Source: Clostridia bacterium | GTDB lineage: Bacteria > Bacillota > Clostridia > Oscillospirales > CAG-272 | Length of the DNA: 64,000 nucleotides | Direction of reading: 5' to 3' | Assembly (NCBI GenBank): GCA_017461385.1 | Contig: JAFTXZ010000008.1 | Location: forward strand, 186,001 to 250,000 | Notes under the pieces: generated by a model | What the model saw: the letters and a program-made list of their open reading frames with translations, nothing else | The model's database searches: none | Told to the model about the DNA's origin: nothing | Made by a program: the position numbers and the translations under genes | Part shown: piece by piece, positions 61,841 to 64,000 of the stretch | How the letters are laid out: every line of letters starts with the position of its first letter | Position numbering within the stretch: position 1 is the stretch's first letter

Positions 61841-62886
61841 GAGTCGTTTTCCTCCTTTGTTTGTCTTCTTAGCTGTCCACAGGACGCATTTATGTCAGAG
61901 CCTAGCTTACGTCTGACTGTTGCATTTATTCCTAAGGATATTAGCTTGTTTTTGAATAGATTTACATTTTTAGATGTGGAAAGCCTTGTTTCCTTCACCT
62001 CATTAAGCGGTATCAAATTAACGTGTGGCGTTGATTTGATATATTTTTTTAGAAGGCTGGCAAGCTGAATTGCCCCCTCCTGTGTGTCGTTTTTATCTGC
62101 GATAAGCGTGTACTCGAAGGAAATACGCCTACCCGTTTTTTCAAAGTAGCCTTGGCACGCCTTAAGCAAAGCCTCAATTGGATATTTGTTATTGATTGGC
62201 ATTATGGCTGAACGAACCTGATTATCATAGGCATGCAAGGAAATTGACAACGTAATCGGCAATCCCTCATTTGCAAGGTCGTTTATTTTATCAACCAAGC
62301 CACAGCTAGACACGGAAATGTGTCTTAAGCCTATGTTTAAGCCGTCCTCGCTACTAACAAGCCTTAAAAACTTAATTACGTTGTCGTAGTTATCAAGTGG
62401 CTCACCTATGCCCATCATTACCACGTTGGAAATTCTTTCACCCGTGTCCTTTTGAGCAGTTATAATCTGTCCCAGCATTTCAGATGGGGTTAAATCCCTT
62501 ACTCTGCCAGCTAACGTGGAGGCGCAGAATTTACAGCCCATACGGCAGCCCACCTGCGAGGAGATGCAAAGGGTATTTCCGTGCTCATATTTCATAAACA
62601 CTGCCTCAATGCATTCGCCATCAATAAGCTCAAATAGGTATTTTATAGTACCATCAAGCTTAGAAACTAGCTTTAGCTTTACTTTTGGAAGTCTGAATTC
62701 AAACACTTCCTCAAGCTTTTTTCTCAAGGCTAGCGGAATATTTCTCATTTCCTCTCCCCATGCGCCCTTAACTAACCAAGAGTAAACTTGCTTAGCACGA
62801 TACTTAGGCTCGTCCAGCTTCAATAGCTCACCCTCAAGCTCCTTAAGGTTAAGAGAAAGAATATCGATTTTTGGGATTTGTGTCAT
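61837..62886 (-). CDS. rlmN: 23S rRNA (adenine-2503-C2)-methyltransferase RlmN
   Basis: A 349-residue radical SAM enzyme that methylates A2503 of 23S rRNA, and tRNA in some species. GCRMGCKFCA is the CxxxCxxC cluster motif, SNVVMMGIGEPLDN follows, and SCGQLRRQ holds the C-terminal catalytic Cys. It follows rsmB by 1 base. Confidence 0.96.
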   Translation of the reverse strand: MTQIPKIDILSLNLKELEGELLKLDEPKYRAKQVYSWLVKGAWGEEMRNIPLALRKKLEEVFEFRLPKVKLKLVSKLDGTIKYLFELIDGECIEAVFMKYEHGNTLCISSQVGCRMGCKFCASTLAGRVRDLTPSEMLGQIITAQKDTGERISNVVMMGIGEPLDNYDNVIKFLRLVSSEDGLNIGLRHISVSSCGLVDKINDLANEGLPITLSISLHAYDNQVRSAIMPINNKYPIEALLKACQGYFEKTGRRISFEYTLIADKNDTQEGAIQLASLLKKYIKSTPHVNLIPLNEVKETRLSTSKNVNLFKNKLISLGINATVRRKLGSDINASCGQLRRQTKEENDS

Positions 62887-62887
62887 A

Positions 62888-64000
62888 TTACTCTACACGC
62901 ACCATTTTTGCAACAAAGAAGCCATCTGTTTGGTTGACATGTGGCAAAAAGGTGTACACTCCCCCCTGTGAATTTATTCCGTCAATTGAAAACTCCACTG
63001 GCTTAAAGCTTTTATTTTCAAGAAGGAATTTTTCGATATTGTCCTGATTTTCCTTTTTATTCAGGGTGCAGGTGGAATATACAAGATAGCCACCCACCTT
63101 AACGTATTTAGCCCCAGCTCTTAAAATACCGAGCTGTATTTCCGGTAATTTTTCAATCTCCTTAAGAGATTTATATTTGATATCGGGCTTTTTGAAGATT
63201 ACGCCAAGTCCAGAGCATGGCACGTCGCACAAAACTCTGTCAAAGCTGTTTTCATATTCCTTGACAAGCTCTCTTGCATCCTGCTCTTTTGTGGTTATTA
63301 TGTCAATGCCCAATCGCGCAGCTCCCTTTTCTATTAGGGAAAGCTTATTTTTATGTAGGTCAGAGGATACAAGGCTTCCCCTTGATTTCATATCAATAGC
63401 CATCGAAAAGCTTTTTCCACCCGGGCATGCGCAAAGGTCGATAACCCTCATTTCCTCCCTTGCCTCAACAAGCTGTGATGCAATTCTTGAGGACTCATCC
63501 TGTACGAAAAGCTTTCCATCAGATATTAGTCCCTCTATTTTGGAAATAGGACAATTGCATTTTATAATATCGCATGCAATGCTTGATGCCTCTGGCTTAT
63601 AGCCTTGGCTTGTCAAGCACTTAATTATTTCACCCCTTGTCGCTTTAAGGGTATTTACCCTTAAGGAAAGGGATTTATCCTCATTTTTATAGCTTAAAAT
63701 TTCTCTTGCTACATCTTTACCAAAGGAGTCTACAAATAGCTCATAAAGCTCCTCTGGTACAGAATTCTCTAACAAGAATCGCTTTTTCTCGTCCTTAGGT
63801 AGCTTAACTGACTTACCTGCACGAATAAAGCTACGGAGCAAGCCGTTTACAAAGCCCTTTGACCTTTTTCTTGCAAGATTTACTCCCTCATTGACTACTG
63901 AGTATTCGGGAATCTTATCACAGAACAAAAGCTGATAAAGGCTTAGTCTTAATATGTTTTTTGCGTCTTGGTCGATTTTGCTAAGTGGCAATGATGAGTA
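62888..64000 (-). CDS. rsmB: 16S rRNA (cytosine-967-C5)-methyltransferase RsmB (N-terminus cut by window edge)
   Basis: Modifies C967 of 16S rRNA. The frame is open through base 64000, so the start lies outside the window; 370 codons are visible. It begins within the NusB-like domain (SKIDQDAKNILRLSLYQLLF), then the SAM domain (LCACPGGKSFSMAIDMKSRG), the DRVLCDVPCSGLG motif with the catalytic Cys, and YSTCTLNKKENQ with the second Cys. Confidence 0.96.
   Translation of the reverse strand, partial: YSSLPLSKIDQDAKNILRLSLYQLLFCDKIPEYSVVNEGVNLARKRSKGFVNGLLRSFIRAGKSVKLPKDEKKRFLLENSVPEELYELFVDSFGKDVAREILSYKNEDKSLSLRVNTLKATRGEIIKCLTSQGYKPEASSIACDIIKCNCPISKIEGLISDGKLFVQDESSRIASQLVEAREEMRVIDLCACPGGKSFSMAIDMKSRGSLVSSDLHKNKLSLIEKGAARLGIDIITTKEQDARELVKEYENSFDRVLCDVPCSGLGVIFKKPDIKYKSLKEIEKLPEIQLGILRAGAKYVKVGGYLVYSTCTLNKKENQDNIEKFLLENKSFKPVEFSIDGINSQGGVYTFLPHVNQTDGFFVAKMVRVE

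Overview
The window comes from a low-to-moderate GC, spore-forming Firmicute of the class Clostridia, probably an uncultured gut lineage. This rests on consensus TTGACA-N17-TATAAT promoters, purine-rich ribosome binding sites, lipoproteins with LxSC lipoboxes, Gram-positive carbohydrate ABC transporters, a PrkC/Stp/RsgA/RlmN/RsmB gene order like that of Bacillus, and a 25-codon SpoVM-like gene beside that cluster. No species can be named from the sequence alone. Both ends cut genes: thrS on the left and rsmB on the right.

Layout. 1-1.85 kb: end of thrS and a flavin reductase-rubredoxin fusion. 1.87-5.85 kb: an AT-rich island, all on the minus strand, with an Rhs (YD-repeat) C-terminal fragment, two orphan toxin-tip-like fragments, each followed closely by a putative immunity gene, and further small membrane or unknown proteins. 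An approximately 88-bp element recurs three times here, with shorter or decayed copies, nearly always at the 3' end of a gene. This looks like a reservoir of displaced polymorphic-toxin tips and immunity genes and is the strongest candidate for an unusual system. 5.8-7.65 kb: a secreted 138-residue protein and a divergent ECF sigma/membrane regulator pair. 7.65-18.1 kb: ADP-ribosylglycohydrolase, ClC transporter, tandem hexapeptide acyltransferase, GH36-like and GH29-like glycosidases, sugar isomerase/epimerase, PlsC-like acyltransferase, polysaccharide deacetylase. 18.3-23.1 kb: MacB/FtsX-type ABC exporter and a surface lipoprotein. 23.2-28.8 kb: threonine/aspartate-family biosynthesis (ACT regulator, thrC, hom, lysC, asd).

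29-33 kb holds a BspA-type leucine-rich surface protein, whose signal peptide lies in another frame, and a 54-residue peptide gene whose promoter spacer contains a perfect palindrome. 33-46.4 kb is one tight seven-gene operon. It has a giant binding protein, two pairs of MalF/MalG-type permeases, an NHL-TPR-Yip1 membrane protein and a secreted DUF5696-like protein, but no ATPase. One permease carries about 30 acidic E/P/V decapeptide repeats. This is the second candidate for an undescribed system: a polysaccharide uptake machine that would need an ATPase from elsewhere.

46.8-53.6 kb: ROK kinase, recG, a DUF1846 protein, a PPi-type phosphofructokinase and hibernation factor. 53.6-59 kb: an E2-like acyltransferase and a complete nucleoside salvage run (deoC-deoD-deoB-cdd-pdp) that converts nucleosides to bases and glyceraldehyde-3-phosphate plus acetaldehyde. 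59-64 kb: spoVM, then the convergent rsmB-rlmN-stp-prkC-rsgA cluster linking rRNA modification, Ser/Thr phosphorylation and ribosome assembly. The kinase here lacks membrane and PASTA domains.
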